Origin: Opacimonas immobilis
GTDB taxonomy: Bacteria; Pseudomonadota; Gammaproteobacteria; Enterobacterales; Alteromonadaceae
Reading direction: 5' to 3'
Length of the DNA: 64,000 nt
Assembly: GCF_048282545.1 (NCBI RefSeq)
Contig: NZ_CP182485.1
Location: 620,001 to 684,000, forward strand
Both the position numbers and the translations under genes were made by a program. The stretch's first letter is position 1; each line of letters starts with the position of its first letter. Below are positions 25,578 to 35,118 of the stretch, one piece after another. The notes below the pieces were generated by a model. It ran no database searches. It was given only the letters and a program-made list of their open reading frames with translations, and was not told where the DNA came from.

Positions 25578-26327
25578 TCACTTCGAGCACACCTGACAAT
25601 CAGGGTGGTGTGATATATCAAAAATGCGACTTTGCATGGTCGCCCCATCAAATAACAACCATTGATTGTGTAGTGGTATAGCACATTGACTGATGATCTT
25701 GAGCGCCTCCGTAGCTTGCATCGAGCCGATGATCCCAACCATTGGAGATAAGACACCGGCTTCACTGCAACTCATCTCTGGTGCACGAAAGTGGCTCGAT
25801 ATACAGGCATAACACGCCGAATCATCACGGGTAAAAAAAGTACCTAATTGCCCTTCATAACGGATGACCGCGCCACACACCAATGGCACCTGCGCTTGAT
25901 AACAAGCTGCGTTGATCGCGTTGCGCGTCACCAAATTATCAGTGCAATCCACCACACAATCATACTCTTTCACGTCGTGCCCAGAAACAAATGGCATATG
26001 CATAGCCTTGATGTGACAACTTGGCGCGAGCGCCTTGAGCGTATTTTTGGCAGAATCTACTTTAGCTTGTCCAACCGAATCGGGCTGATGCAAAATTTGT
26101 CTGGGTAAGTTACTCGCTTCAACGTCATCCAAATCTTGCAACGTCAACTGGCCCACACCTGAGGTCGCCAAAAACTGTGCAACGGTGCAGCCTAGTCCGC
26201 CTAAGCCAACAATTAATATATGTGCTTGTAACAGTCGCTCTTGCCCTTCGAGATCAAACGATGGCAGCATGATCTGACGCGAATATCGCAGTATTTCAGA
26301 GTCACATAAGACTTCGTTCTTCTCCAT
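25578..26327 (-). CDS. moeB: Molybdopterin-synthase adenylyltransferase
   Basis: E1-like enzyme that adenylylates the C-terminus of MoaD before sulfur transfer. The 249 residues contain LRYSRQIMLPSFDLEGQERL, VGLGGLGCTVAQFLA, DDVEASNLPRQILH, DCVVDCTDN and the zinc-binding pairs CYAC and CQVC. There is no C-terminal rhodanese domain. The start codon overlaps the moeA stop by one base (TAATG), so moeA-moeB is an operon. Confidence 0.93.
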   Translation of the reverse strand: MEKNEVLCDSEILRYSRQIMLPSFDLEGQERLLQAHILIVGLGGLGCTVAQFLATSGVGQLTLQDLDDVEASNLPRQILHQPDSVGQAKVDSAKNTLKALAPSCHIKAMHMPFVSGHDVKEYDCVVDCTDNLVTRNAINAACYQAQVPLVCGAVIRYEGQLGTFFTRDDSACYACISSHFRAPEMSCSEAGVLSPMVGIIGSMQATEALKIISQCAIPLHNQWLLFDGATMQSRIFDISHHPDCQVCSK

Positions 26328-27580
26328 TAGCCCTGTACTGCCGGGTGAAATAACGAAATCTGTACTTGTTCACCGGGCATAATGTCCTCTCGGTCAGATT
26401 CAAGTAACAGCAAGCAGTTGGCTCGACTGATCCCAGATAAAATCCCCGAACCTTGTCCTTTTAACGCCGATACATGCAGATGCCCGTTTTTATGAACTTC
26501 ATAATACCCGCGTTGAAAATCCTTGCGTCCCGCTCGTTTGCGAATGCGCTCTTTGGCAATCGCCCAAAACGAGGGTAACTCGGTCGGTGTTTTGCCTTGC
26601 ATCATTTCAAGTGCGGGGATGACGAGTTGTTGAAACGTGATCACTGCAGACACTGGATTGCCTGGTAAGCCAAAAAATACACTGTTGCTCAAGTGCCCAA
26701 ACGCGAAAGGTTTACCTGGTTTCATGGCCACTTTCCAAAAGTCCACCTCACCCAGCTCCGCCAATGCCGTCTTAACAAAATCGGCATCGCCGACTGACAC
26801 CCCACCAGAGGTAATAATCACATCGCAATGACGATTTGCTTCCATCAGCATTTCTCTTATTACATTTAAGTCATCTTCGACTATCCCATAGTTCAGGACT
26901 TCACAGCCTAAAGCTTTTAATGCTGAGCACAGAACATGGGAGTTGGTATCATAAATCTGTCCTTCCGCCAGAGGTCTGCCAACTTCTTGCAATTCATCAC
27001 CAGTGGCAAATAGGGCGACTTTTATTGGCTCTATCACATTGACTTGAGCAATGCCCAATGACGCTAACAGCCCAATGTCCACAGAAGATAACTGATGCCC
27101 TTTCACAAAAACCGGCGCGCCAAATGCGATATCTTCGCCACAACGACGTATGTTACTCCCTTGTCGCGGAAAACTCTCAAGTCGGATCATATCTCCTTTG
27201 CGCTCGACTAACTCTTGCATCACGACTGAATCGGTATTGGGTGGCAGCATAGCGCCAGTCATGATCCGAGCGCATTGCCCAGGCTCTAAAGCTTTATGTG
27301 GCACATCGCCCGCTAGGACGGTCTCAACCACGATGTATTCTAAGGGATTATAGAACTGACTGCGTTGCGCCAAAGCATAGCCGTCCATCGCTGCGTTATC
27401 GTGCGGAGGTACAGACATGGGTGAAATCACATTCTCCGCCAAAATCAAATGATGAGCTTGTTCTAGGGGAACGGATTTTGATAGACCAGAATCAGTATAA
27501 ATGCGCTTGATCTGGGCAAGCACTTGTTTTTTTGCACTATTGTAGGGCATCATCCGTGATGCAGTATCACATATCGTCAT
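26327..27580 (-). CDS. moeA: Molybdopterin molybdotransferase
   Basis: Inserts molybdenum into adenylylated molybdopterin. The 417 residues contain SVPPHDNAAMDGYAL, ARIMTGAMLPPNTDSVVMQE, VALFATGDEL, TSGGVSVGDADFVK and FGLPGNPVSAVITF, all typical of MoeA. AAAGGAAAC precedes the ATG. It is the first gene of moeA-moeB and convergent with moaA-mobA. Confidence 0.95.
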   Translation of the reverse strand: MTICDTASRMMPYNSAKKQVLAQIKRIYTDSGLSKSVPLEQAHHLILAENVISPMSVPPHDNAAMDGYALAQRSQFYNPLEYIVVETVLAGDVPHKALEPGQCARIMTGAMLPPNTDSVVMQELVERKGDMIRLESFPRQGSNIRRCGEDIAFGAPVFVKGHQLSSVDIGLLASLGIAQVNVIEPIKVALFATGDELQEVGRPLAEGQIYDTNSHVLCSALKALGCEVLNYGIVEDDLNVIREMLMEANRHCDVIITSGGVSVGDADFVKTALAELGEVDFWKVAMKPGKPFAFGHLSNSVFFGLPGNPVSAVITFQQLVIPALEMMQGKTPTELPSFWAIAKERIRKRAGRKDFQRGYYEVHKNGHLHVSALKGQGSGILSGISRANCLLLLESDREDIMPGEQVQISLFHPAVQG

Positions 27581-27664
27581 GTTTCCTTTACTCTTGTTGT
27601 TATACCAATATCACTAGAGCAAAGGTTGTTCCAACTTTTGACTATAAAAAGTAATTACCGCCAA

Positions 27665-29209
27665 TTATGATGGTATGTATTCATAACTCGCGCCCACACC
27701 CAAAGGAATACCAAGGCTCCAGTAGATGAGGAAAAACGACGTCCACAACACCAACAAACATATACTATAAGGAAGCATTAGGGAGAGTAATGTTCCAATC
27801 CCAGTACCTTTAACATAGCGCTGACAATACACCACGACCAATGGGAAATAGGGCATTAATGGGGTGATAATATTGGATGAGGAGTCACCCAAGCGATATG
27901 CCGCCTGCGTCAAATCGGGTGATATACCCAGCTGCATCAGCATGGGGACAAAAATAGGCCCCAACAGCGCCCATTTTGCCGAGGACGAACCCACAAATAA
28001 GTTCACAAACGCCGTCAACAAAATGATCCCAACAATTGTCACCATTGCCGGTAATGCAAGCCCTTTTAAGAAATTCGCGCCATTCACCGCCAACAACACG
28101 CCCAAGTTCGATTTGCCAAACGCATCAATGAATAAGGCACAGAAAAACGCCATTACGATGTAATAGCTCATTCCCTGCATTGCTTTGGTCATCGAATCAA
28201 TCATGTCCTTGGTGCTTTGGTACGTCCCCGACAAATAGCCGTACACAATACCCGGTAGCAAAAATAACAAGAAGATAATCGGCACTATCGACTGCATCAC
28301 TGGTGCGGCAAAGGTCGTAAGAGAGCCGTTGGTGTCACGCATCGGGGAGGATTCAGGGTAGAGGATGGCAAATAATGCCACCAGACCTGCTAATAATGTA
28401 AACGACGCCCAGCGCAACGCACGGATTTGTGTCGTATCGAGTTCTTCAAATGTAGGAATCTCATTCGGGTCGCCATCTACCTTGGTATCGGCCAACCTAG
28501 GTTCAATTACTTTGTCCGTGAGATACCAAGCAATTCCAATGATCACCAGCGAAGACGCCGAGTTAAAAAAGTAATTGTTGAGCGTATTGACCTGAATATT
28601 GGGGTCAATGAGTTGTGCAGCTTCTTGCGTAAATGACTGCAGCAACGGGTCAATCGCCGACGGAATGAAGTTCGCGCAAAAGCCACCACTGACCCCAGCA
28701 AAGGCCGCTGCTATTCCCGCGAGAGGATGTCGCCCCATCGCATAAAAAATCACACCAGCCAATGGGATCACTAATACATAACCTGCATCGGTTGCCGTGT
28801 GCGACACAATCGCCACAAGCACGACCATCGGTGTGAGCAAGGTGCGCGGCGTCGAGTCTAAGATGCGTTTGAGTCCTGCGCTAATGAACCCAGAATGCTC
28901 GGCAACGCCAACCCCTAGCATGGCCACTAGCACTACTCCCAACGGCGCAAACCCAGTAAAAATGGTCACCATGCGACTCATAAAGTCGGCTAATGCTGCG
29001 CCAGTTAGGAGGTTATTGATCTCAACTGGCTGGCCAGAACGCGGATCGATAGCCTCAAAAGTCATCGAAGAAAAAATGGCAGAACATGCCCAGACCACGG
29101 CCAGACAAATGGCAAATATAATGGCGGGATCGGGAAGCTTATTACCTGCGCGTTCGACTTTATCGAGCGCACGCATGACCCAAGTGGATTGGTTGGTTGC
29201 AGTATTCAT
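27665..29209 (-). CDS. AbgT-family transporter (p-aminobenzoyl-glutamate type)
   Basis: Inner-membrane secondary transporter of 514 residues with about 12 helices. The family regions are visible: IVSHTATDAGYVLVIPLAGVIF, FVNLFVGSSSAKWALLGPIF and YRLGDSSSNIITPLMPYFPL (two re-entrant-type segments). AbgT proteins import p-aminobenzoyl-glutamate or export sulfonamides; which applies here is unknown. AGGAAGG lies before ATG. No abgA/abgB genes are adjacent. Confidence 0.88.
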   Translation of the reverse strand: MNTATNQSTWVMRALDKVERAGNKLPDPAIIFAICLAVVWACSAIFSSMTFEAIDPRSGQPVEINNLLTGAALADFMSRMVTIFTGFAPLGVVLVAMLGVGVAEHSGFISAGLKRILDSTPRTLLTPMVVLVAIVSHTATDAGYVLVIPLAGVIFYAMGRHPLAGIAAAFAGVSGGFCANFIPSAIDPLLQSFTQEAAQLIDPNIQVNTLNNYFFNSASSLVIIGIAWYLTDKVIEPRLADTKVDGDPNEIPTFEELDTTQIRALRWASFTLLAGLVALFAILYPESSPMRDTNGSLTTFAAPVMQSIVPIIFLLFLLPGIVYGYLSGTYQSTKDMIDSMTKAMQGMSYYIVMAFFCALFIDAFGKSNLGVLLAVNGANFLKGLALPAMVTIVGIILLTAFVNLFVGSSSAKWALLGPIFVPMLMQLGISPDLTQAAYRLGDSSSNIITPLMPYFPLVVVYCQRYVKGTGIGTLLSLMLPYSICLLVLWTSFFLIYWSLGIPLGVGASYEYIPS

Positions 29210-29267
29210 GATGCCTTCCTGTCTTGTTATTGTTATTGCTCATCAATCTTATAAAAAGAATACCAAC

Positions 29268-31988
29268 TTATCGCTGATATGCAAAGTGCGCCACGCTATT
29301 GGCTAAAAAGTCCGTCAATCTTTGGTTAAAGCGCCCGTCATATTGATGATAACTGACGATGAGTTTGTTTTTGGGACGGCTCAAGGCAACATACAACAAC
29401 CGCTTACTCTCAGCAATTGCCGCTTCGCGCTCCGCTTGAGGGAGGTTATCGGGCATCCAGCGCGGATATTGATTGGCCACACAACAGGGCAAATACACGG
29501 TATCAAATTCTAAACCTTTGGCGCGATGCACGGTGGATACGACTAACTTATCGCGTTCTGGGTCGATGAGATCCGTTTCTTTTAATGTCCCAAGTTGGCC
29601 GACCATTTGTGCTTTCTGTTGTTCGATTGGTCTTTTTGCATTGGCATAGACATTCACATCAATCAGATGGGATAAAATCCCCTGTAAACCGTGTTTATCC
29701 AACCACGGATAGAGCTTGCGCTGCGCTTGTTGTTGCACATTGGCCAAGGATTCGGGTTGATACCAGTGGTCTTGTCGACTAGCGTAATTAAGATAATCAT
29801 CGATGCACTTTGCTAAGGTGAGATTTGAGGAGAGCCATTGAGAATCGATCAACTCCTGTGAAAGATGGTGCCAAGCATGGCGGAACGGTTTGATAAGCTC
29901 AGCATACTGATCCAACAGTGCCTCAGCACTGGCAAGGTATTTTGGCAAAAACGTCAGCAGCAGATTAAATAACGATGCGGTGGCTTTCACATCATCCAAC
30001 GCATTGTGACTATTTACTCCATCTAAGCCAAATGCATCGAGTAAGGATTCCAAACGATAGCTGGTTTGCTTGGGTAAAAGCACTCTGGATAAGGTCAGGG
30101 TATCAAAACATGGACGGCGCAACATGCGATACAAATCATGCTCAAGTGTACCGAATAAACTCAAGTCAACACTGTTGGATTTGAGCATTTCGGCGTCGAA
30201 TTTTAAGTTATGTGCTAGGAGTGGGCACTCACCAACAAAAGCAATAAACCGCGCCAGAACATTCGCCCAAGTATCGCCATTTTGCACCTGCTCGAGCGTG
30301 ATATGATGGACGTGCTGACTGTCCAAAAAGGCCTGCTGTAGATCGGAATTGTTACCTCCAAACTCAATACTGACGTACTCATCAAATTCAGCCACTATCT
30401 GTCCGTTGACCACTTTGACCGCGGCCAGCTGAATGATTTTATCAGACATAAAATCCAAGCCCGTAGTTTCAGTATCAAAGATGACCACGCCGGTTTCACT
30501 CGCGTGCAGCAGTTGTTGATAGGGGTACTTAAAGACTTCCGTTTCACCGAGCAGCACGTGTTCGAGGGGCAAGCGCTTTTGGGCGAACGCATTGACCATC
30601 GCGATAATGTGTTTGCGCGTGTAGCGCGACCCAGCTCCAAATCGAGTCAGACGATATACTACCGACCACCAATCCACGCGCTGCCCCGAACCGTTTAGAA
30701 TACGCAGCAGTGAAAAAGCATCTTGCAACGCAACCTGTTGCATTAAATCATTTTCACTTACCCGAAAAAAGTCCAGTCCCATCGATAAAAAGCGCCCACA
30801 ATACACGTCGATTAGCTTATTGGTTGGTAACAGCATACCGATATTGCGTGAAGGATCGGCCAGAATTTGAGAGATTCCACGCACAGCCATATCCACCTCA
30901 TCGACCACATTTGCTGCACCAATCAACAAGGTACTTGCCGGATCAGTAATGGATTGCTGAGCTTGAATCGGCGGTAGTTGCCAGTGTTGTGCTCGGTAAG
31001 CATTGAGAATATCAACTAGGGGAGGCTGAGCGCGATAATTGTTGACTAATCTATGCGAGGTAAAAGCACTGGTACGCGCATGCAGATGCGCAACATCCGC
31101 ACCCAAAAAGGCATAAATCGATTGCAGTTCATCGCCCACCGCAAACACATGCGTGGTCTCATCGCACAGCGTATCCAAAATTGCCCATTGCAATGGATTG
31201 AGATCTTGCACTTCATCGACTTGCACAAATCTCAACCTTTTGGGCTCATTTAACAGCAACGCAAAGCCATGCACTAATAGATCATCAAAATCGATCGCAT
31301 TCGATGCGCGTTTTTGCTTCGCATACGCTTGAAACACTCGATAAAGCAAAATAATCGCATGCTCGTAATTGCCAAAGGTAATGCCAGTGATTCGACAGAT
31401 ATCGGCAGCATACTGCGCCATGTTGGGTGCTAGCATAGCACCTCCTATGGCTTGAGCCTCAGGCTCCGCTCGAGTCAGCAAGGCCAGTGCCGTATATGCT
31501 CCGCGCATGACCTTGCTCCAACTAGGCTGGTAGACATTGCTCGACGCGATAGCTTGGGCATCGCACAGCTCGAACATTACCTCCGGCACATCCGTGTAAT
31601 CTGGTGCGACATCTTTGGTGTCGCCTACCGCAAGTGCCACAAGCTCTTTGCAATACTCCTCAGGCAATAGCGTTGCAAAGCGCACATGACGAAATTTGGG
31701 ATGCCCGGTTTTGCGCAATAATTCCATGCAATAGGCGTGAAAATTACCGATAAACGGTTGTCTATCAACCAGCACTTGCTCCGCGCGCTGTTGCATCTCT
31801 AGTGCCGCACGCACCGTGAAGGTCAGACACGCAATGTCCTTGTCCGCAAAGTGCTCGGTTGCGGTGTTCAGCCTTGCCGTGAGCAAGGCAGTTTTGCCTG
31901 CACCAGGGGGGGCGGACACAAAATGCTTGCCAGAATTAATGGATATAAGTTTGGCTTGGGTGCTGTCAAACTGGACAGATTGGGTCAT
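29268..31988 (-). CDS. UvrD/Rep-type helicase with an internal DnaQ-like 3'-5' exonuclease domain
   Basis: From ATG 31988 the protein has 906 residues. Helicase domain 1 carries Walker A SAPPGAGKTALL, DFDDLL, the Walker B VDEVQDLNPLQW and GDELQSIYAFLGAD. A DEDDh exonuclease lies at about 470-650 (VIFDTETTGLDFMSDKIIQL, LAHNLKFDAEML and HNALDDVKATASL hold acidic residues and the His). Helicase domain 2 resumes with VSTVHRAKGLEFDTVYLP and RLLYVALSRPKNKL. The nuclease therefore interrupts the second helicase half. The longer frame to 32177 overlaps the usp gene and lacks similarity. A DNA repair role is likely but unproven. Confidence 0.85.
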   Translation of the reverse strand: MTQSVQFDSTQAKLISINSGKHFVSAPPGAGKTALLTARLNTATEHFADKDIACLTFTVRAALEMQQRAEQVLVDRQPFIGNFHAYCMELLRKTGHPKFRHVRFATLLPEEYCKELVALAVGDTKDVAPDYTDVPEVMFELCDAQAIASSNVYQPSWSKVMRGAYTALALLTRAEPEAQAIGGAMLAPNMAQYAADICRITGITFGNYEHAIILLYRVFQAYAKQKRASNAIDFDDLLVHGFALLLNEPKRLRFVQVDEVQDLNPLQWAILDTLCDETTHVFAVGDELQSIYAFLGADVAHLHARTSAFTSHRLVNNYRAQPPLVDILNAYRAQHWQLPPIQAQQSITDPASTLLIGAANVVDEVDMAVRGISQILADPSRNIGMLLPTNKLIDVYCGRFLSMGLDFFRVSENDLMQQVALQDAFSLLRILNGSGQRVDWWSVVYRLTRFGAGSRYTRKHIIAMVNAFAQKRLPLEHVLLGETEVFKYPYQQLLHASETGVVIFDTETTGLDFMSDKIIQLAAVKVVNGQIVAEFDEYVSIEFGGNNSDLQQAFLDSQHVHHITLEQVQNGDTWANVLARFIAFVGECPLLAHNLKFDAEMLKSNSVDLSLFGTLEHDLYRMLRRPCFDTLTLSRVLLPKQTSYRLESLLDAFGLDGVNSHNALDDVKATASLFNLLLTFLPKYLASAEALLDQYAELIKPFRHAWHHLSQELIDSQWLSSNLTLAKCIDDYLNYASRQDHWYQPESLANVQQQAQRKLYPWLDKHGLQGILSHLIDVNVYANAKRPIEQQKAQMVGQLGTLKETDLIDPERDKLVVSTVHRAKGLEFDTVYLPCCVANQYPRWMPDNLPQAEREAAIAESKRLLYVALSRPKNKLIVSYHQYDGRFNQRLTDFLANSVAHFAYQR

Positions 31989-32040
31989 GCAGAATCGCTG
32001 TATTTCCGTGAGATATACAGAAAAACATAACACAAATTTT

Positions 32041-32973
32041 TCATGCAACCAATGGGGGCTGCTCCACTCGTTGCGGCACTGGTACGCAATATATATCACA
32101 ATCGACTTTGCGCAGGATTTCTTCAACGGTATTACCATGTAACCATGCATCAATGCCTTGCCTAGACGCCGTGCCAATCATCAGTAAATCCGTGTGTTGT
32201 TCCGTACAATACTCAGCAATCCCTTGCTTAACATCCCCTGCCAACACGCGACATTGGAACGGGTTGATCTGATAACGCTGGGCAAAGTTGGTCATTAGGC
32301 ATTCGTGATGGGCGTCGACATTTGTCATAAATTCAGCATAATCCCGAGCGCCCATATCTAGCACATCGAGTTGCATCGGCGATTGGTAAAAATGCACAAA
32401 CTGTACATCACACCCCCATGCCCGTTGCATAGTTTTCGCTTGTTCAATCAAGGCATCGAGTTGAGCCTGTTGCTGTGCACTCATGACGAACGGATTGATT
32501 GCGACCATGATTTTTTGGTAATCAGATTGTGGTCTTTTGACCAATAACATCGGGGCATACGCCGAACGCAGACATTGCCGGTCGATCGCTGTTGCAAATG
32601 GATTGTGTGTTTGACCATCTTCACTGCACCGCTTTATCACCACACATGGTTGCATGGATTGGGTAAGTACGTGAATAGCATGCGCAATAGAAGGCGCCCA
32701 ACGCACGTGGGATTGAGCAAAAATACCTTCTTTTTCTAACTCAGCTTGAATGGCATCCAGCCTGCGTTCTTGATAACGCATAAGCTGTTGCTCAAGTGAC
32801 GCATAAGTAGTATCAGACAAGTATTCTGCATATTGTGCAATCGAATCGTAGACGGACGTCACCAAATGCACTCGTCCTGAAAACGCTTGCATCCATCTTT
32901 TTGCCGTTACCAGAGATGGATGCTCATCATGCTCAGTATTAATTGTGACAATAAGGTTGGTTGGAACGGACAT
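32041..32973 (-). CDS. UspE-like tandem universal stress protein
   Basis: A cytoplasmic protein of 310 residues with two Usp domains. The second has an incomplete ATP-binding loop near the end (DLLMIGTASRQGIDAWLHGN TVEEILRKVDCDI, close to the G-2x-G-9x-G(S/T) pattern). The first half is degenerate. Start at 32973 is chosen because GGAGAA lies in front; a start at 33006 is possible. It is divergent from the cytochrome gene. Role in stress survival is inferred from family. Confidence 0.75.
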   Translation of the reverse strand: MSVPTNLIVTINTEHDEHPSLVTAKRWMQAFSGRVHLVTSVYDSIAQYAEYLSDTTYASLEQQLMRYQERRLDAIQAELEKEGIFAQSHVRWAPSIAHAIHVLTQSMQPCVVIKRCSEDGQTHNPFATAIDRQCLRSAYAPMLLVKRPQSDYQKIMVAINPFVMSAQQQAQLDALIEQAKTMQRAWGCDVQFVHFYQSPMQLDVLDMGARDYAEFMTNVDAHHECLMTNFAQRYQINPFQCRVLAGDVKQGIAEYCTEQHTDLLMIGTASRQGIDAWLHGNTVEEILRKVDCDIYCVPVPQRVEQPPLVA

Positions 32974-33107
32974 TATCGGTTCTCCATAATTGTCTTGCTG
33001 TATCATCGCTGTGACTGCTATGTGCTTTTAGTCTAGGACACCTTATACATAAACGGATTGATCCGCATCAAGGAAAGCCACCATCCGCAGATTACAACTA
33101 AAAGCTA

Positions 33108-33135
33108 TTGTTCAACGCAAAATTGTCGTTATAAT
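33108..33135 (+). promoter_or_regulatory. Candidate sigma-70 promoter of the cytochrome c gene
   Basis: TTGTTC (33108-33113) and a perfect TATAAT (33130-33135) are separated by 16 bases, about 60 bases before the start codon. Confidence 0.5.
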
Positions 33136-33195
33136 GGTGAAAGTTTGTTTTTTCGGCATTACTATTCGATTACTGCCGTATTTATGGAGAAGCTC

Positions 33196-33585
33196 GTGAA
33201 AGTTCAAAAGTTATTAGCCATCGCGATTGCTGCCGGTACTTTATTCATGGTGCAAGCCAATGAAGACGTTGCTGAGCGCATCAAACCTTATGGCCAAGTA
33301 AAAGTTGCTGGTGCGGTTGCCGCGACAGCAGCAGCCGGTCCTCGCTCAGGTAAAGATATCTACAACCAAGCCTGTACTGCCTGTCATTCTAGTGGTGTGT
33401 TAGGCGCCCCAAAGACCAAAGATGCGGCGGATTGGAAACCTCGTTTAGACGCCAAAGGCTTTGATACAGTATGGCAAAATGCCATCAATGGTATCAATGC
33501 AATGCCGCCAATGGGTACCTGTGGCTCATGTTCTGAAGACGACATTAAAGCAGCCATTGAATATATGATTGAAGGCGTAGAATAA
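33196..33585 (+). CDS. Small periplasmic class I cytochrome c (c5-like)
   Basis: Electron carrier of 129 residues with a signal peptide (MKVQKLLAIAIAAGTLFMVQA) and a single heme motif CTACH near residue 57; the distal Met is probably in NAMPPMGTC. A pair of cysteines in the C-terminal CGSC resembles the disulfide of cytochrome c5. I choose GTG 33196 because GGAGA lies 5 bases before it and it begins the signal peptide exactly; ATG 33184 is the alternative. A terminator follows. Its partner enzymes are not nearby. Confidence 0.85.
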   Translation: MKVQKLLAIAIAAGTLFMVQANEDVAERIKPYGQVKVAGAVAATAAAGPRSGKDIYNQACTACHSSGVLGAPKTKDAADWKPRLDAKGFDTVWQNAINGINAMPPMGTCGSCSEDDIKAAIEYMIEGVE

Positions 33586-33602
33586 GCTTTTATCTTCTTA
33601 CA

Positions 33603-33637
33603 AACCTCGAGCGATGCGAATTCCTCGAGGTTTTTTT
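33603..33637 (+). terminator. Intrinsic terminator after the cytochrome c gene
   Basis: AACCTCGAG (33603-33611) pairs perfectly with CTCGAGGTT (33624-33632), followed by a T-tract to 33637. Confidence 0.85.
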
Positions 33638-33833
33638 GTGTCTTTTGTGCGATATCCACTATATTTAATGAAAAGTTAAATTTAGTTGTACATGCCCCAT
33701 AATTCTGTAGAGCGTCTTGCACTCTATGGTGGACCTCACAGATAACACCATCTGGATATATCAATACACGATTCATTGCAGTCTCCCAGCGCACTGATAT
33801 ACTCAGCCCATATACTTTCATCTAGATATTTAC

Positions 33834-35102
33834 ATGAGCACGACTTCAACCACCTCGTATCAATATGACCGCTTAATGCACCCCATCCTTATTGCAGGCT
33901 GTTTGATTATTATGATCAGCTTTGCGATCCGCTCTTCTTTTGGCTTGTTTCAGATACCAGTCGCAGGCGAGTTCGGTTGGTTGCGCAGTGAGTTCTCACT
34001 TGCCATAGCCATCCAGAACTTGTTTTGGGGTATTGGCCAGCCGATGTTTGGGGCCTTGGCGGAAAAATACGGCGATCGCAAAGCCATCGTTGCAGGGATC
34101 TTTTGTTATGCATTAGGCTTGTTTTTGTCTGCTTTTGCCATTACTCCTGGGCAACATCAGCTACTGGAAATGGTCATAGGTTTTGGTATTGCTGGGACTG
34201 GATTTGGTTTGATTTTGGCGATTGTAGGACGGGCTACTTCAGATAGACATCGCTCAGTAGCCCTCGGTATCACCACTGCTGCGGGCTCTGTCGGTCAATT
34301 GATTGGCCCTCCAGTGGCGCAGTCGCTGCTTGCCAGTATGCCTTGGCAAGAGGTCTTTATGGTGTTTGCTGGGATCATTTTGGTAACCTTGCTCTTTGTC
34401 AAGAAGCTTAAGGTGCCCAAACCCACAGTTACATCTAATACTGCAGCGGATGAGCCTCTTGGTGTGGTGGTCAAACGTGCCGTCAAAGATCCAACTTTTA
34501 TCTTTTTGTTTGTGGGCTTTTTTAGTTGCGGATATCAACTGGCGTTTATTACCGCGCATTTTCCAGCATTAATCACGGAAATGTGCTCAGCGATCAGCCC
34601 TGCTAGCTTGATTCAGTCGTTGGGTGTGACTACGACATCGGGCTTGGGCGCCATGGCCATTGCCTTGATTGGTCTTGCCAATATTGGCGGGACCATTTTG
34701 GCTGGTTTGCTTGGCAATCGCTATTCGCGCAAATACCTTCTAGCGTCAATCTATGCCTTACGTACTTTAATCTCTGTTATTTTTATTATGAACCCGATCA
34801 CCCCAGAAGCGGTCGTCTTGTTCTCGATTTTGATGGGTGCACTATGGTTAGCAACGGTGCCTTTGACGGCTGGACTTATCGGTCATATCTATGGCCTAAA
34901 ATACATGGGCACCTTGTATGGCTTGGTGTTCTTATCCCACCAAATCGGCGGCTTTCTAGGCGTTTGGCTCGGTGGCGCGTTATATGATTATTACGGCGAT
35001 TATATTATGGTGTGGTGGATTGGGATCGCGGTCGGCTTGTTCTCAGCTCTGATTCACTTGCCGGTAAACGAGCGTCCCCAAACAGCGGTTGCAGTCACTT
35101 AA
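33834..35102 (+). CDS. Major facilitator superfamily transporter
   Basis: Inner-membrane transporter of 422 residues with 12 predicted helices. The loop 2-3 motif is GALAEKYGDRKAIV, and the pattern IRSSFGLFQIPVAGEFGW at the N-terminus resembles the monocarboxylate/oxalate-formate antiporter branch. The middle loop (about 195-215) is hydrophilic. The substrate cannot be told. No neighbours suggest a pathway; it stands alone between the cytochrome terminator and the convergent phosphodiesterase. Confidence 0.8.
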   Translation: MSTTSTTSYQYDRLMHPILIAGCLIIMISFAIRSSFGLFQIPVAGEFGWLRSEFSLAIAIQNLFWGIGQPMFGALAEKYGDRKAIVAGIFCYALGLFLSAFAITPGQHQLLEMVIGFGIAGTGFGLILAIVGRATSDRHRSVALGITTAAGSVGQLIGPPVAQSLLASMPWQEVFMVFAGIILVTLLFVKKLKVPKPTVTSNTAADEPLGVVVKRAVKDPTFIFLFVGFFSCGYQLAFITAHFPALITEMCSAISPASLIQSLGVTTTSGLGAMAIALIGLANIGGTILAGLLGNRYSRKYLLASIYALRTLISVIFIMNPITPEAVVLFSILMGALWLATVPLTAGLIGHIYGLKYMGTLYGLVFLSHQIGGFLGVWLGGALYDYYGDYIMVWWIGIAVGLFSALIHLPVNERPQTAVAVT

Positions 35103-35118
35103 CCAGACAAGCGTAAGT

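Noticed and set aside
27600..27664. Hairpin between abgT and moeA as a terminator
   Set aside because: AAAGGTTG/CAACTTTT can pair but no T-tract follows on either strand.
31989..32177. N-terminal extension of the helicase/exonuclease gene
   Set aside because: It overlaps the usp gene by over 130 bases and shows no helicase similarity; ATG 31988 begins just before the conserved domain.
33384..33821. Minus-strand open frame of 145 codons across the cytochrome c gene
   Set aside because: Half of it is antisense to the well-supported cytochrome, it reads through the terminator, and it has no recognisable family.
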